Below, piece by piece: positions 24,638 through 36,618 of a stretch of DNA of 64,000 nucleotides. The stretch is taken from assembly GCA_902702965.1 (NCBI GenBank), contig CACRXP010000002.1, positions 286,567 to 350,566 of the forward strand. The letters run 5' to 3'. Both the position numbers and the translations under genes were made by a program. The stretch is from Spirometra erinaceieuropaei. Lineage: Eukaryota; Platyhelminthes; Cestoda; Diphyllobothriidea; Diphyllobothriidae. Numbering within the stretch: the first letter of the stretch is position 1; each line of letters begins with the position of its first letter. The notes beneath the pieces are model-generated. The model worked only from the letters and a program-made list of their open reading frames with translations, was not told the origin of the DNA and made no database searches.

Positions 24638-25342
24638 GTGACCGCCATATGCACGCGCCTTCCTCACGCCGCATTCAGCAACACACCCGCCCTGTCTCTG
24701 ACCCTGCCTCATAAGGCAGACAAAAGGCGTAAAACAGGGTGTGCGCACAACCGTCTTAACCCATCACTCAAGCACGTTTCGTCTCTCCCCCCTCCCCCTG
24801 TGGCTCTAGCAGTGCGTACCGGATCGAAAACCGCACCTTCAAAGTGTGCCACGGCGACTGGTCGTTACGTGAACCCCGGTGACCTTCAGCGCGCCGAAGA
24901 TTTCAGCATCTCAAACAGCACGGTCAGGAGGGCTGCGGCTGCGGCAGACGGTTCGGCGTCAACGAGTACGCATCCTGTGCACATCGGACTTGCCGCTATG
25001 ACAGCATCTGAGGACGAAAATTCGTCCAACTTGGACTCCTTGGAGAGTACAAACGCCGATGGCGGCCCTGCCTGTCCCTGGCTCCATCCAGTTGGCGGTT
25101 TCATAAACACAAGCAAAAACAACTTCGAGGATTGTCCGTTTGAATCCGGTGATGAGGGACAGAGGGCAAGAAGACTCTGGACTCACCCAAAACAAATTGC
25201 TGCCCAGTCCTCTCCCTTTTTTCTTCCGAATAAGGGCCTGGGTTTGTCAAATGGGTGCGTGAATTTTACGCTTTTTTATTGGTCGTATAGTCATTATTGC
25301 GACTTTAAAATTTGGATAAAAACAAATGTGCCTATTTGTTAA
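24638..25342 (+). CDS. Unassigned long open frame, 234 codons
   Basis: A stop-free run much longer and more GC-rich than its AT-rich surroundings. The first 170 codons are Ala/Ser/Thr/Pro-rich and basic with a proline run, followed by an acidic Ser/Glu/Asp stretch; the last 40 codons become hydrophobic and AT-rich, as if the frame has run past a real end. I see no good splice sites bounding it and no domain I recognise. It starts with GTG in this frame, and the first ATG lies well inside, so a complete single-exon gene is not obvious. It could be an unspliced exon, a retroposed gene piece or a repeat-borne frame. Confidence 0.3.
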   Translation: MTAICTRLPHAAFSNTPALSLTLPHKADKRRKTGCAHNRLNPSLKHVSSLPPPPVALAVRTGSKTAPSKCATATGRYVNPGDLQRAEDFSISNSTVRRAAAAADGSASTSTHPVHIGLAAMTASEDENSSNLDSLESTNADGGPACPWLHPVGGFINTSKNNFEDCPFESGDEGQRARRLWTHPKQIAAQSSPFFLPNKGLGLSNGCVNFTLFYWSYSHYCDFKIWIKTNVPIC

Positions 25343-28300
25343 TCTTTTATAAAATAATGAAGGAACTTTAAAAAACGTTTAAAGTACCAGTGCCGCTTTT
25401 AATGAGAAAATGTTACTGAAAGTTTCTTAGTCATTTTTGGGCGGGAAATGGTAGTTTTATGTTGATCAGTTTTTTCCGCTTTCAATATTTCTTTCCCAAT
25501 ATAAACAATATCCATAAAATATATGTATTATAAACGTTCCACCGTTAATTATCTCATCAAATCATTTAATAGATCGTCCTTGGTTTTCGGTGCTCATAAA
25601 TACCTGTAAGTCGAGTGAAAGAAACGGTTTTTTGCAATATCATGCTCGAATTTAAATATGCACAGACAAAACTGCGCGCAAACGCACGCACACAATGTGC
25701 CTCACAATAAACGACAATATTTCTCACCTTACTATACACACACGAAAATCACAAAATGCATAGCAACTCACGGTGGATCTAGCCTATTCACAAAGTGACG
25801 CATTATATCTAGCAACAATTGTCAATTATTCTAGCTAACGTTTCTAGAACTAAAAGTCTCTAGAACTAAAAGTCATTTTGCTCAGGTTACAAAAGGTGCA
25901 TATTTAGCTGCATACTTCGTAAAGTTGTCTAAAGCAGTTGCAAATATAATTACAAATCCAGTATGATCTTTATTGAAAGAGGACCCGAACGTTCAATTCA
26001 ATTTTTGAACACGTGGAGGGAGTCTGGTCAGTGCTTGGGCTACGTGTAAACTAAAAGGCAAGGCCAGATGTTAAAGCATTCTGTTCTGTGTATACACAAA
26101 TATTGGCCGGCAGTTAACCAATATATATACACATTAGGAAGTTTGGCGAATTTTTTCGAAAAACAGAACTCTGTTTACTTTTAAAACAGCCTCGAGCATG
26201 TGCCCTTTGTCAGCAGCAAACCGTTTCTGCTTGGGGCATTTCTTTTGGTGTCCGAATTCCCAGTCAAGTTTATTTTGGAAACACAATAAAAAACACTCAG
26301 GAATAGTTTTTATTCCGGCAGGTGGTCTTGTTAAGTCGATGCAGAGCTCGGAACAAATAGTTCTAAGCTGAAACCCAACACGGCGTCATTTTAAAGCAAT
26401 GTGCTTTATGGCCGCTGGCTAAGCCGTGATGCAAATGAGATGTGTTCCATTTGTTGACAGTTTTAGCTGGAAGGTCACGGGTCTGTGAGGCTGATGCCAT
26501 TTATCTGTTTCCAAATTTACAAAACTTCATCTGCCATCCTGTCTAACTAAACTGCCTTCCTGTGAGTCAGCGGTTCTGACTACTGTTGATTCTTGGCCCT
26601 AGTTTTGAAATGTTGGTGATGTTCAAATTGACTGATGTTAGGTCAGCAGAAAGTGTTTGAAAAAGGTCAAAAGTACAAAGAAACACCGCTTTTTTACGAA
26701 CTATCAGTCTGCATGTTAAGTGCTTCGATTTTCTGAAGCAACTTAGATGCATGAAGGTAGAATCTTCTGCAGTGATAGAAGTTCACTAATTTGTCCTAGC
26801 TTACCGGCCAAAATTTCATCCGCTCAGCGGCCAAACCAATTTTTAATATCGCTTGCGACTTGGTTTGATGATCGGCATGTCGTAACTCTTAAGATACAGT
26901 TTGGGTAATACCCACGGGTACAAAATATCCTGATTTAGAAGCACACGCTCCAAATATCCCCAGTGTATCATCTTGTTTTTAAAGATACGTACTGCCTGTG
27001 TGCCAACGTTTGGCAGACAGGCACATGCTAGAAAGGTCATCTCTGACCGTGGAGAGCCTGGCTGAACACTTTTGGCACTTATTTACATGTCCGTCTTCAG
27101 TTTGCGACCATGTGGCCACATGTCTACATCGGAACTAGAGTTGATATCCCGCAAATTGACAGCACGGCCAAAATCGCAGCGCAACATATGAAGGCTGGAG
27201 GTCATTGCGCATGCCAATTGAATTTGGGCCGGAGAAAGTTGAGAGTGTGGCCGAATCGCGTCGAATGGGCCGCGATCTAGTAGCTAGTGTCATCCTTCCT
27301 CACTGCTGCTGCTGCATGTTCGGCCATTCGCGTTCGGAGTAGTCCTCCACCTTCTCCGACGTAGTCGTTCTGTTCGTAGCTGCACCAGATCCGGTAGACG
27401 ACTCCGTACGTATCCTGCCGCGGCAGTGGGTTTTCTGGCCGCCCGATGGTTGCCTCCAGTCTGTGTGTGTGTGTGCAACTCCAACTTCAAGTGGTGTGGA
27501 CAGACGGCTGACTGCTTCTAAGACCTTCTTCACGTAATGCAGTGCTCCACAAAGTCGTCTTTAATCGATAAGGCAGGTAGAAGAAGTGACATAAGGGCAC
27601 CTTGAAGGCCTCGGATTCAGTCAGTACGCATGAGAAATTCTTGTTGAAAATTAGCAGGCGTTGCGGTTGCTATAAGAAATAGAGCTGCAACCTTCCAGGA
27701 AAAGTAAGGACAGAAGGCCAAAGTTAATCGACTGAAACGCAAGGGTGAAGTATTGACAGACAAAAATGTCATCGACCAACACCTTCCCACGTGCTCTACC
27801 TTCAAGTACATACTGCGAACCACATTCTACAACATTCACACTTGAGTAGCTACGTGAAATCAACCCGCGTAATTCAATCCACCAAATGATAAATCACACA
27901 CCCTTCTACCCTCCCGCCACCGACATTGTGACTCCGACGTGGGACGTACTGTGGGTAGGGCAGCCATTCGCACCTACTTCATGTTTGGCTACTTAGTTCA
28001 AACGAATGACCACTACACAATCAACAGGCGTTTATTCAGTTGGCTTCGTTAGCTTAGAGTTACACCCACGTATAAGCTTGTGTGAACTTCCAGGCGAAAA
28101 ATTGCAGTTTTCATTTAAAGTGAACCATCCGGGTACGCTTTTACCAAAACAGCATTAATCATGCATAAAAAGTGATTTGCCCACGTGTCAATTTTTTCAA
28201 GACGCTGAACCTTTGGACATGGTGATAAAAAGTCTGTGTTGGCTTCACATTGCAGTAGAAGAAACCTTTAAGTCAAAGTGCACAAATAACGTTCCCTTGG

Positions 28301-28489
28301 TCATTGGGCATGTAAACATACCCTGCGCGAAACTAGGATTTCTGACAAAGGCCTCGTAGGGATCTGGAAAATCCCGATATCCTTCAGCGAGCTAATTGCA
28401 TAAAAGCGTCATTGGGATTCCAATGTAAGTTTACAAGAGACAAAGTATTTCATTGAAAACATGAGTTTGTAACGGCTTTTCGGCTGACA
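25343..28489. other. Unassigned AT-rich sequence
   Basis: Intergenic or intronic; a duplicated TCTAGAACTAAAAGTC at about 25846-25875 is the only local repeat noticed. Confidence 0.45.
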
Positions 28490-29570
28490 CGCTGTTAGCG
28501 CATGACCCACTATGCGAACGAGGGCGGACCTCTGAGTGCTGAAATTACATCGCAGGGTGGATATACTTAACGAGAAGACAAGTAGTCAGAGTCCAATATT
28601 CAAGGCTTAAGGCAGGCGGACCACTCAGAGCTTGTTCATTTAGCTACTTTGACTCAAGAAGCCATTCAGGTATAAATTTATATGAATTTTCCGAAGAACA
28701 TTTGCGGTGTTCCTCTGAAATGAATGATCCAATTACCAGTCGAGCAAAAGAACATTTCGCATGCCATCAAACGTAGGAAAAACCAAACATTTAATACCTG
28801 CTATTAGCTTTCGGGCCTCCTGTTTCACGAGTTTCGCCAAATCCGTCCTCCGAGGATGCACTGGTGCAAGATCCGCTCTTAAAAGTAGCCTGTGTTCCTC
28901 AAATCAAAGTATAGAAAAGGAATACCGACAAATAGAAGGGGGGCTGGAATGACCTTTCTTGGCTTTTGTATCACCATCAGCCGACTTACTCCAAGTTAAA
29001 GCCAGGCGCCTGAAATGTGAACCTGAGTCATTTTCAAGTCCGTCGCTCAATCAACTTGAGTAACGGATAGACTGTCTGTCGCCTGAGATCGGGGACCTGC
29101 AGGCCGCCATGAGAGTGCTAGTCATCGACTCATTAATCCACATGAGAGTTCAAATCACGCTGCCTAGTTGTGGGACATTTTCAGACCTTATGAGGTTAAG
29201 GTAGCAAGACATGGCGCATTGTTCATCAGGGGGTGAAAGAGTTCATGATGTCAGAAAGCGGCAAACGTGATTAGAGGAGATGGTATAAAATCGCCATAGT
29301 AAAGATAGGCTGATGTCATAATTTACTTGTTTGCAAGAGTCCGACTTAACTCCCTGAGGATGGGGTATTTTACTGAGGACGTTAAATTTGTGACGTAAAA
29401 CGCGTTTGTGAGGGCTCCTCAGCTGGGAACTGTCGCTGCATGATACAGGTGGCCATCAAGAAGAGACCGCTGAGTGTAGAAATTACGCCCGAGTATGAAC
29501 GTGAATAACGGCAGGGTATGCGGTCAGAGTTCAACACGCAGGGCTTGGGACAGGAGAACCTTTCACGATA
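28490..29570. repeat. Diverged direct repeats about 930 bases apart
   Basis: The segment near 28530-28620 (CTCTGAGTGCTGAAATTACA, then AGTCAGAGTCCAATATTCAA) resembles 29467-29550 (CGCTGAGTGTAGAAATTACG, CGGTCAGAGTTCAACACG). No frame or termini recognised. Confidence 0.35.
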
Positions 29571-31085
29571 GGGGAAGTCTAGCCCCACAGAGCAAAGGGC
29601 ACAGCTCAATCATACCACTAGGGCCAGATCGACATGTCCCAGTCTTCTGCGAAAGTCCCAATTAACTCTGAAAGTGTATAAGGACTGCTTTAAATAAACG
29701 CCGAGTCCTGGATATTAGCGTACCTTGGCGGATGAAAGGGTTAGCCTCGTCTCAAAGAGGTGTCTGCTGTCTAGGTAGTGTTTAGTGACCGAGGGACAAG
29801 AGATCCTAAATTCTGATTTGAGAAGCCATTTTGGATGCATTAAATTGACATTAATTTTGATTGCCTCTGCATTCGCCGGGATACTCACGCGCATAAGCAC
29901 ATGCAAATTCACGGACAGTATGAACTGTTGCGCGCAGCCAATGCATCCTTAATATGTCCTGTCTGTATGACTGCCATATGTCTGAGGAATATTAGGTAAG
30001 CTACAGTACAGTTTTTTTATTAGCTCAGGGCAACCCACCTTTAACCCTATCACAAACGGTACTAGTATTGTAATGGGATTATACAAGGTTGATATGCCTT
30101 TGAATGGATTTGAATGAGTCATCTTCGGCTTTTGGCCCCTCATAGGGACACCTTATCCTTACTCCATCAAACAGAGTGTACGCAAGTCTTCCGCCTCATT
30201 TGTTTAAAAAAAGCAATTGAGCTCCCTGCACCTATCATGCAAGAATGGTAGTTGTTTGTCTTTATCCTTTTCCATAATGTTGTTTCTGGAACCTATGCTT
30301 TATAGCCTGGTGAACACTAACATAATTTTGACCGTTAGTGACCACATACATCGTCCCTATAGCGTCTACTCCGACTCAGTTGCGGTGACGCCATCTGCTT
30401 TAGACGAGCCATGCATGTATCGAGCCATGTTAACTCCATTCGTCAGTAAAGTCGTCTATCAATCAGAATTTGTGAATTTTCAGTGTGCAAACTAGTGCAA
30501 TCGCTGTGGATTTCTCGTGACAGATTTTTTCGAGACGCGGATTAAATTTGCAGTTTCATACAGTTTCACATTCGCAGATGGTGACTCGACGTGCAGTAAA
30601 ATAATATGTTTATCTATAGAGTTAATAAGAAACTGCACTCGGTTGATAACTACGTGCTGTTCCTTCAAAATGCAATATTGCTGCATTGGTTGGCTTTCTC
30701 ATTTTAGAGAATTACTGTGACAAATTGCTCATCACGAAAATGTAAGCTTTCTGGGTTTGGATGACGGAAGGGTCGGTACAGCTAATTCACCGTGTCAATC
30801 AGCGGTTCGACCGTCGATTCCGACGATGCCCACTGTGTGCCCCACGGCCTGGTGGGTGTAAGGACAGTGACGGGCGTGAATTAGTCGGCAAACTTGCGCA
30901 GAATCTACCACACTCTAGCCTATTCACCCACCTGGGCCTGATAGCAAGATCAAGTCAAAAAGACCGGAGGGAGGAGAAGGCTCAGGTGACTTGCGCGGCA
31001 CGGGCCCGCACGTAGACGTGCAATTATGATCAGTAGTCTGCGTACTAAAGGTCAGGATTTCACATAACAAGAAAAGCGGGCGACG

Positions 31086-31800
31086 GTTCGGATTCCTACT
31101 GGGTGACAGTGCTATAAAGGCCACACCAGAAAGGAACCATTACAGCCTGACTGTCCGTCCTTATTCACACCCTGAGTGTTCGGGAAAATCGATTTCTTGT
31201 CATGGTAAGACACGGAAGTATGACCTTTCGTTCTAAAAGTGGCCTCACTAAATTCCAGGGGGTACCCATTCCTGTGTCTAACTCCAACCCTAACAACAAC
31301 CCCCGTAAGCCTAATGCTAATTCTCTAAGCCTAACCCCCGAAACCCAAACCCTACTGCTCCTGGAATGTAGGGCAAGTCCACCTGCAGTGCTGGTGGAAA
31401 CCTATATTTCCGTACCCAATCACTTTCGTAAACAGGAACATAACAGCTGAAAAGTTATTAACAGACGATGTCCACCATGTGCGCCACGGCAGGGTGAGCG
31501 CAGGAACGGTGAATTACACGTGAAGTCGTTTAAAGTGACAGTAGTCTTGCGCCACATCCACTTCACTCCCCCCTTCCTCACCCGTCTAATCAGGGTGTCA
31601 AAAGATAGTCAAAATTGCCGGAGACGGGGTCGAGGACACTGTGTTTGACAAAGCTAAACTCTCCGCCGTGCATACGACTGGCTCGTGCATGACGGACTGT
31701 GTTTCCACCAAAACAACAAACAGGCGGCTCGGATCCCGAATGAGTAGGAGTGCCGTAAAGGCCGCATTAGGAAGGAGTCATTACAGTCTGACTTTTCGTC
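31086..31800. repeat. Diverged direct repeats about 650 bases apart
   Basis: The segment at 31101-31165 (CTATAAAGGCCACACCAGAA, then CATTACAGCCTGACTGTCCG) recurs at 31752-31803 (CCGTAAAGGCCGCATTAGGA, CATTACAGTCTGACTTTTCG). The middle contains the CCCTAA-type repeat. Probably pieces of one old element family. Confidence 0.4.
31280..31400. repeat. Repeat with degenerate CCCTAA/CCTAAC-type array, copy 1
   Basis: A run of imperfect telomere-like units (CCAACCCTAACAACAACC, then CCTAATG, CCTAACCCCC, AACCCAAACCCTAC) followed by GGAATGTAGGGCAAGTCC. The same order, on the other strand, occurs at 61708-61830. Internal, degenerate and associated with a flanking motif, so a dispersed repeat rather than a telomere. 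Confidence 0.5.
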
Positions 31801-33460
31801 CTAGGAGGAGGAGGACTGATTTATTCCGTCAGTTGGCAACCTTCCAGGCCACGGCCTTCAGCACACTATGATAGATTTGGACGCGCCAGATTGGCTGCAG
31901 TGAGGGATATGCGCCGAGACAGTCGACTTCACTTTCTTCCCTCTCCCAGACACCAGTCCGCTGCCCTAACCGGTCAGTTAGCTGATGCGGGAATTGGCCG
32001 CAGTGGCTGACAGGACTGGACAACTCGTCTGCGCGTGCCACACACGCGACCACAGTTTCACAAAAACTGGACGATTCTAATCACAATTTTAAAAAATGCA
32101 AACAAAAGTTGTCGGTGTTGATTGCATACACCCAATCTCTGGACGCAAAGTGGTTGTAGCCGCAGTTGGTCATCAAGTTCAAAGTCGTCGCCCAGTACCG
32201 AGTTCCTTATAAGTATCTGTAGACTCGATAGGACAGAGAGAGCGCAGAATATGTGGTAGTCTAGATAACCTGAATTTCTGTTGTCCGCTGAGTTCTAATT
32301 TAGCCCCAGAACTTTGGGCATTTAGACTCGGCTCGTGTGGGATTTTTAGAAATTGAGGTTTCGTAAGAGGAAAAAAGGAGAATTTCTTTTACTTTAAAGC
32401 CTCTACTTTCTGCGGAATCCTGGAAGAATTTTCCGAAAGCTGCTGGCTGGCCTTTAAGATGCGCCCTGATATGGTCGTCGTAGCGAAGGTAACTTATTTT
32501 TCCCCATCAGAGTACTAATTGTAATTTCTTTTCCTTTTAGAGTGCTTACTCTTGAGAACAAAACCAGTGAGATGGGATTTCTGAAATCGGGGTTTCCGCA
32601 GCTCTGGACAGAGCGGCCGGAAAATTCAAAAAAATCCCATTTTCTGGATAGCATTAGGCAGGGTAAGTCCAGCCCTTATGTGTTATCAACTTTGGAGCAC
32701 TTTAATGTAGGAAAGATGTTTGCCCTATCTAGAAGCTTACAATGACCGTTTGTTTTCCAGCAACGTCCTCACAACACTGTTTCTTTTCGCATAAACGGAG
32801 ACGAAATTGGATAATACAGAATCTCGCTGCTTTTATTGTTAATTTGCAAGCACCATTGACTAGTTGGTCTTAATCAACTGAATTAGAGAACCAGTGAATC
32901 AAACTGCTTTCATGGATTATCCTCCCACAAACGTGTTACGCGAACAGCAAGGATTCTGTGTGCATTTTTCTAAAGTGAAAATATCTAGTTAGCTAGGGGA
33001 CTGATTCTCAACCTCCGGCACACAAACGCAGCCGGTCGGTAGTTTTCTTCGAAGAGCTCTCTGTCTTGAAATTGATCCAAAAATATGAGCACCACCTCAC
33101 ACACGTGAATATTCCCACGTTTCCCTTACACAAGCACTCTGGCTCAGTAGTATTGCACTTTCTAATTCAGGTGACAGTTCACACTGATGAGAAATTGAGG
33201 TGAACTGGAGACCAAATGCTGGGTAGGCAAGAGGAAAGTCTTGGCCTCGTAGGAAGTCATAGGATTGAAAAACGTCTTTTTGCTGTTCTCTGCGAACTTT
33301 ATTCCTCTTAACTTGCATAGATCCCGTGGTTTCGTGGTGTGATTCTCAAAAGGGTCTTGGGGTTTCGGAGTAGAGTGTGATTTAGCAGAGATCACGGGCG
33401 AGTCAGGTGATGTCACCGTGTCAGAATAAAACACTTGGCACGCGAGACTCGGTATGCGCC

Positions 33461-33471
33461 TTCTTTGACAG
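33461..33471 (+). promoter_or_regulatory. Splice acceptor just upstream of the KASH-gene ATG
   Basis: A pyrimidine-rich acceptor (ttctttgacag) ends eight bases before the ATG, followed by an in-frame TAA. Whatever is spliced here is therefore 5' UTR. Flatworms add spliced leaders in trans to many mRNAs, so this could be a trans-splice site or an ordinary 5' UTR intron end. No leader gene is visible in the window. Confidence 0.45.
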
Positions 33472-33479
33472 AGTAAGGT

Positions 33480-34259
33480 ATGGATCTCAGTGCCTCATCG
33501 TCCTCCTGTTCTTCCTTTTCCTCATATTCCTCGCGTACCCTGGCCCTCGTGGCTGCCTCAGGCTCCACGGGAAACAAGCCCTGGCTTCTACCCCACCCTC
33601 GCCCCAGCCGAGAACCCCCCTCCACCGGCGAGGGCCCCATCGGCACCTCCGCATCTGCCTATAAGACCTCTCTCCCCTCTACGTCACCTCTTGTTCCCAA
33701 CGGAAGACGAAGCAGATCGGCGAGCGATGTTAATTCACTTAGCCATCGCTATCGTCACCATAGACTTCGCTCGTCTTTCTCCTCCTCCTCCATCGCTTCT
33801 TTTGCATCCGCCTCCCAACCCTGCCCATATCGTCTGTCCGACCAGGAATCCGCGGAACCAAGGCTGCCGTGGCAAGATGTTGACGCTATCGTCGACGGTT
33901 CAGTTAACGTTCCTGGTGCCTCCTCTGGTGTCGCTGAGAGTTTCAGGGTACGCCGAGTAAATTCCTATCTGCGCGCTGCGGAACGGGCGGAGGCAATGGT
34001 GCGTGCCCTTCTCCCACTGCCTCATTCCTACTCAAATCTGGACTTCTCTAATGGCACCGCCAACCGCAAGCGGCGGAGCATCTCCGAAAGCCAGCTTCCT
34101 CTCCGCAGGCCTCGTCGCATGGCTCGGTCCCTCTCAGTAGAGGCCATCAGAGGTGGTTGTTTCCAGCGCAGGCCAAGGACTAGCAGCAATGGACGCTCCA
34201 TGGGCACTCCATCGAACGCCTTGTCCGAGTACCTCAGTACTTACTGGGACGACTATCAA
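33480..34259 (+). CDS. KASH-domain (nesprin-like) gene, exon 1: Ser/Arg-rich N-terminal region
   Basis: First coding exon I can place for the KASH protein (residues 1-260 of 838). It opens at ATG 33480. An in-frame TAA at 33474 closes the frame just upstream, which supports this start. A good splice acceptor (ttctttgacag) ends at 33471, eight bases before the ATG, so a 5' UTR intron or a trans-spliced leader is likely. The protein is dominated by Ser, Arg and Pro with no recognisable enzyme fold and is probably disordered; the stretch 130-180 has some helical character. It ends with a Tyr-Trp-Asp-Asp-Tyr-Gln motif around W256. The donor is GTGAGC at 34260, phase 0. A weaker internal acceptor (ggatctcag, ending 33490) would allow this to be an internal exon of a longer isoform. 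Coding status is strongly supported by the 260-codon open frame and its phase match to the next exon. Confidence 0.8.
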
Positions 34260-35469
34260 GTGAGCTGTTTAGGCCATTAAATATTCTCATGGTCACCAAG
34301 TGCTCAGCAGGAAGTAATATGTGCAATTGAATGACTCACCGGGTCATTTGTTCCTACTATTTTCGCGAACAGTGTTATATTCTCCAGATATGTACAGACT
34401 TTCTTGCATTGCTTGCTGATCTAGCTCACAAAAGGGCGAAGGGAATCATACTTGCCTGGTTATCGGCATCGATTGGCCAATGAAGACGTAAATTTTATCG
34501 ACAAACGAGGTTGGGCAAGTTGAATGAATACCTGGAATAGTCGAAATTTTTCTACTCTGTTTTTCAGCTTTGTTAGTTACCAGGTGGTTGTAAACATGCA
34601 TATGCGGTTAATAGGTCAGATGTGCAGCCCTCATGTCATTTGAATGTAGAGTTGTGTGTCATTTGTGATACAGTGGTATCCGGGTGATCGGGTTGGTTTG
34701 CTGAGACCGGTCTGATTTGTGTTCACGAATCAGCATGACCAAGAAAGGAAACATGTGAACTCGCTTTCGCAGGACTTGGCTACTTAAAGCAGCTGACTCG
34801 GCAGAAGTCGAAATTCCACTTACCGATATGAAACTTTCTGTACGGATATTCTTTAATATTCAACCGACTATTGCTGTGAACCTCCAGCGAGAGTGAAAGT
34901 GATATTTACTAGAACTGAACAACTCACTGACGGCGTTCCTACCTATGGGATGTCACTAGTTAGCTACAACTCAGCTGCTCCTAAACCGAGCGCCCAGATA
35001 TCCCAAGAAGAATTGGAATGGCGAGAAAATTTCTCTACTTCAGACCGGCACTCTGATAAGACTTTCAAAACGCATTGTTTAATGGCTCCATCCTTCTTGA
35101 GCGTCCACAAGAGCACTGTCAGAGCATGTAAGGTTGAGTGCGGAAGTAGGTTTTTAGTTTTACAAAACCCACAGTCTGTGCAAATGAGCGATAGCATTTG
35201 TATTCGGGCTGAAAATGATAGTTACTAAAGATATTTTAATGAGTAACGGCTTCCATGTAACAACTCTGAAGCTGACAGAGACAACTTCACACCCGTAATA
35301 GCCTGTGGATAGTCGTCAGACCGCTTCTACGGCTGAAACCCGGAATCAATCGATTGGATCGCAATTTCCTTAGGAAGTTTCCATTGCCTTGATATTCACA
35401 AGGCGCAGTCGCATCTGACCCCTCCACCGCTGCATCTGCTAACCTCTCCTCTAACACTCCTTTCTCTAG

Positions 35470-35913
35470 GCCCCATTTTACTCCAGTTCCGAGGCTATCG
35501 GTTCCCCCGAACCCGCTGTTCCATTGCCGCCCCACCTGAACTGGGAGGACTGTTTCGGTGAGGAGACGGAAGCACTTGATCTGGAGAATTGTTTCGTGCA
35601 GCCGAGCGACTTCAGCGCTCAGATCCTGGATGACTGGAGCTTCGACGGCCCCTGCAACTCCCTCTCCTCCGCCTCACTTTCCTATTCTAGCCCCAGGCGG
35701 TCAGGAGCCACAAACTCTGACGCTGGCTCTAGTCTAGTCTACCCTGCTGCCTCCTCCGCATCTTCTCACAGGGAACCAGTGGGCGATTCTGCGTCGCAGG
35801 TGAAGAAGGCGGACAAGTGTGAGCAGACGGATCTGCCATCCGAGCTACTGCCTTCTCTGAGATCCGTCAGCAAGCAAGCGGTACAGAATCCGCCCAGTCT
35901 CGACCTGACCACC
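35470..35913 (+). CDS. KASH-domain gene, exon 2: acidic, tryptophan-containing linker
   Basis: Residues 261-408. The acceptor is pyrimidine-rich (cactcctttctctag) and the donor is a consensus GTAAGT at 35914. The exon is exactly 148 codons, phase 0 at both ends. The first part is acidic with two tryptophans in acidic surroundings: Asn-Trp-Glu-Asp at W285 and Asp-Asp-Trp-Ser at W316. The rest is Ser-rich, then basic/acidic mixed near the end. In some mammalian nesprins a tryptophan-acidic motif recruits kinesin-1 light chains; I infer, but cannot show, a similar role here. No globular domain is recognised. The intron before it (34260-35469) shows no repeat I can identify. Confidence 0.85.
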
Positions 35914-36618
35914 GTAAGTTCAACTGATGTAGCGCTTACAGCCGAGGTCCAGACCTAACAGGGTTTCCCCTCACTCGGCTGGAGAAGACTCAATGACTCT
36001 CAATGTCTCGAGAAGCACCCAAGCGGCTGTATCACACCCTTAGAAACTGCCACATTTACTACAGCCTATCCGTTTAGTTAACGCTAACAGTTGATAAGGT
36101 ACAGTGTTTTAGGAAAAAAAGTGGTTTTCGACGGTTCCTCCCAGAAATGAAAACGTAAGTTTAATTTTGAAAATATTGCTGAATTTTCAAGTTGTCACCG
36201 AGAGGTGTAAGTCAGAAACTACAGGTTTCTTACGTTCAGAAGCATTCTGAACGAGAAGTGTGAAGCAAACGGCTCTACAATACTCGAAGCTAGAACACCA
36301 GGCCTTTCACTATTGCCCTAAATCTCTACACTTTGTCTTTTGACCTCGGCACTACTACTGCCTGCACCCATCAGTAGCTTAATCGCCTGTTCCTCGGCGG
36401 ACAAGTTGTTTTCGATGCCCCATTTTCCATCGTCTGACCCAGTAAATGCTCGAAATGACGCAGCCAAAAGTGTGTCGGGCGGCTGACGGAACCCGAACAA
36501 ATGCATGACTTTACTTTACTCGGGAGTCAACGAGAGCAGACGTAGTGTAGTAAATATCCCTCAGAAAGTACTTCAACAATGATGTCTAAATAATTTCTGA
36601 TAGCTCCATTCCAGGGTA

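Noticed and set aside
31280..31360. Internal telomere
   Set aside because: Units are degenerate and linked to a dispersed flank; no pure array.
32541..32662. Segment with good acceptor (ttccttttag) and GTAAGT donor, 40 open codons
   Set aside because: Phases fit neither the upstream candidates nor 33491; possible 5' UTR exon, but no coding evidence.
34893..35228. 111-codon frame in KASH intron 1
   Set aside because: Exons 1 and 2 already join in phase with good sites; this frame lacks suitable splice sites.
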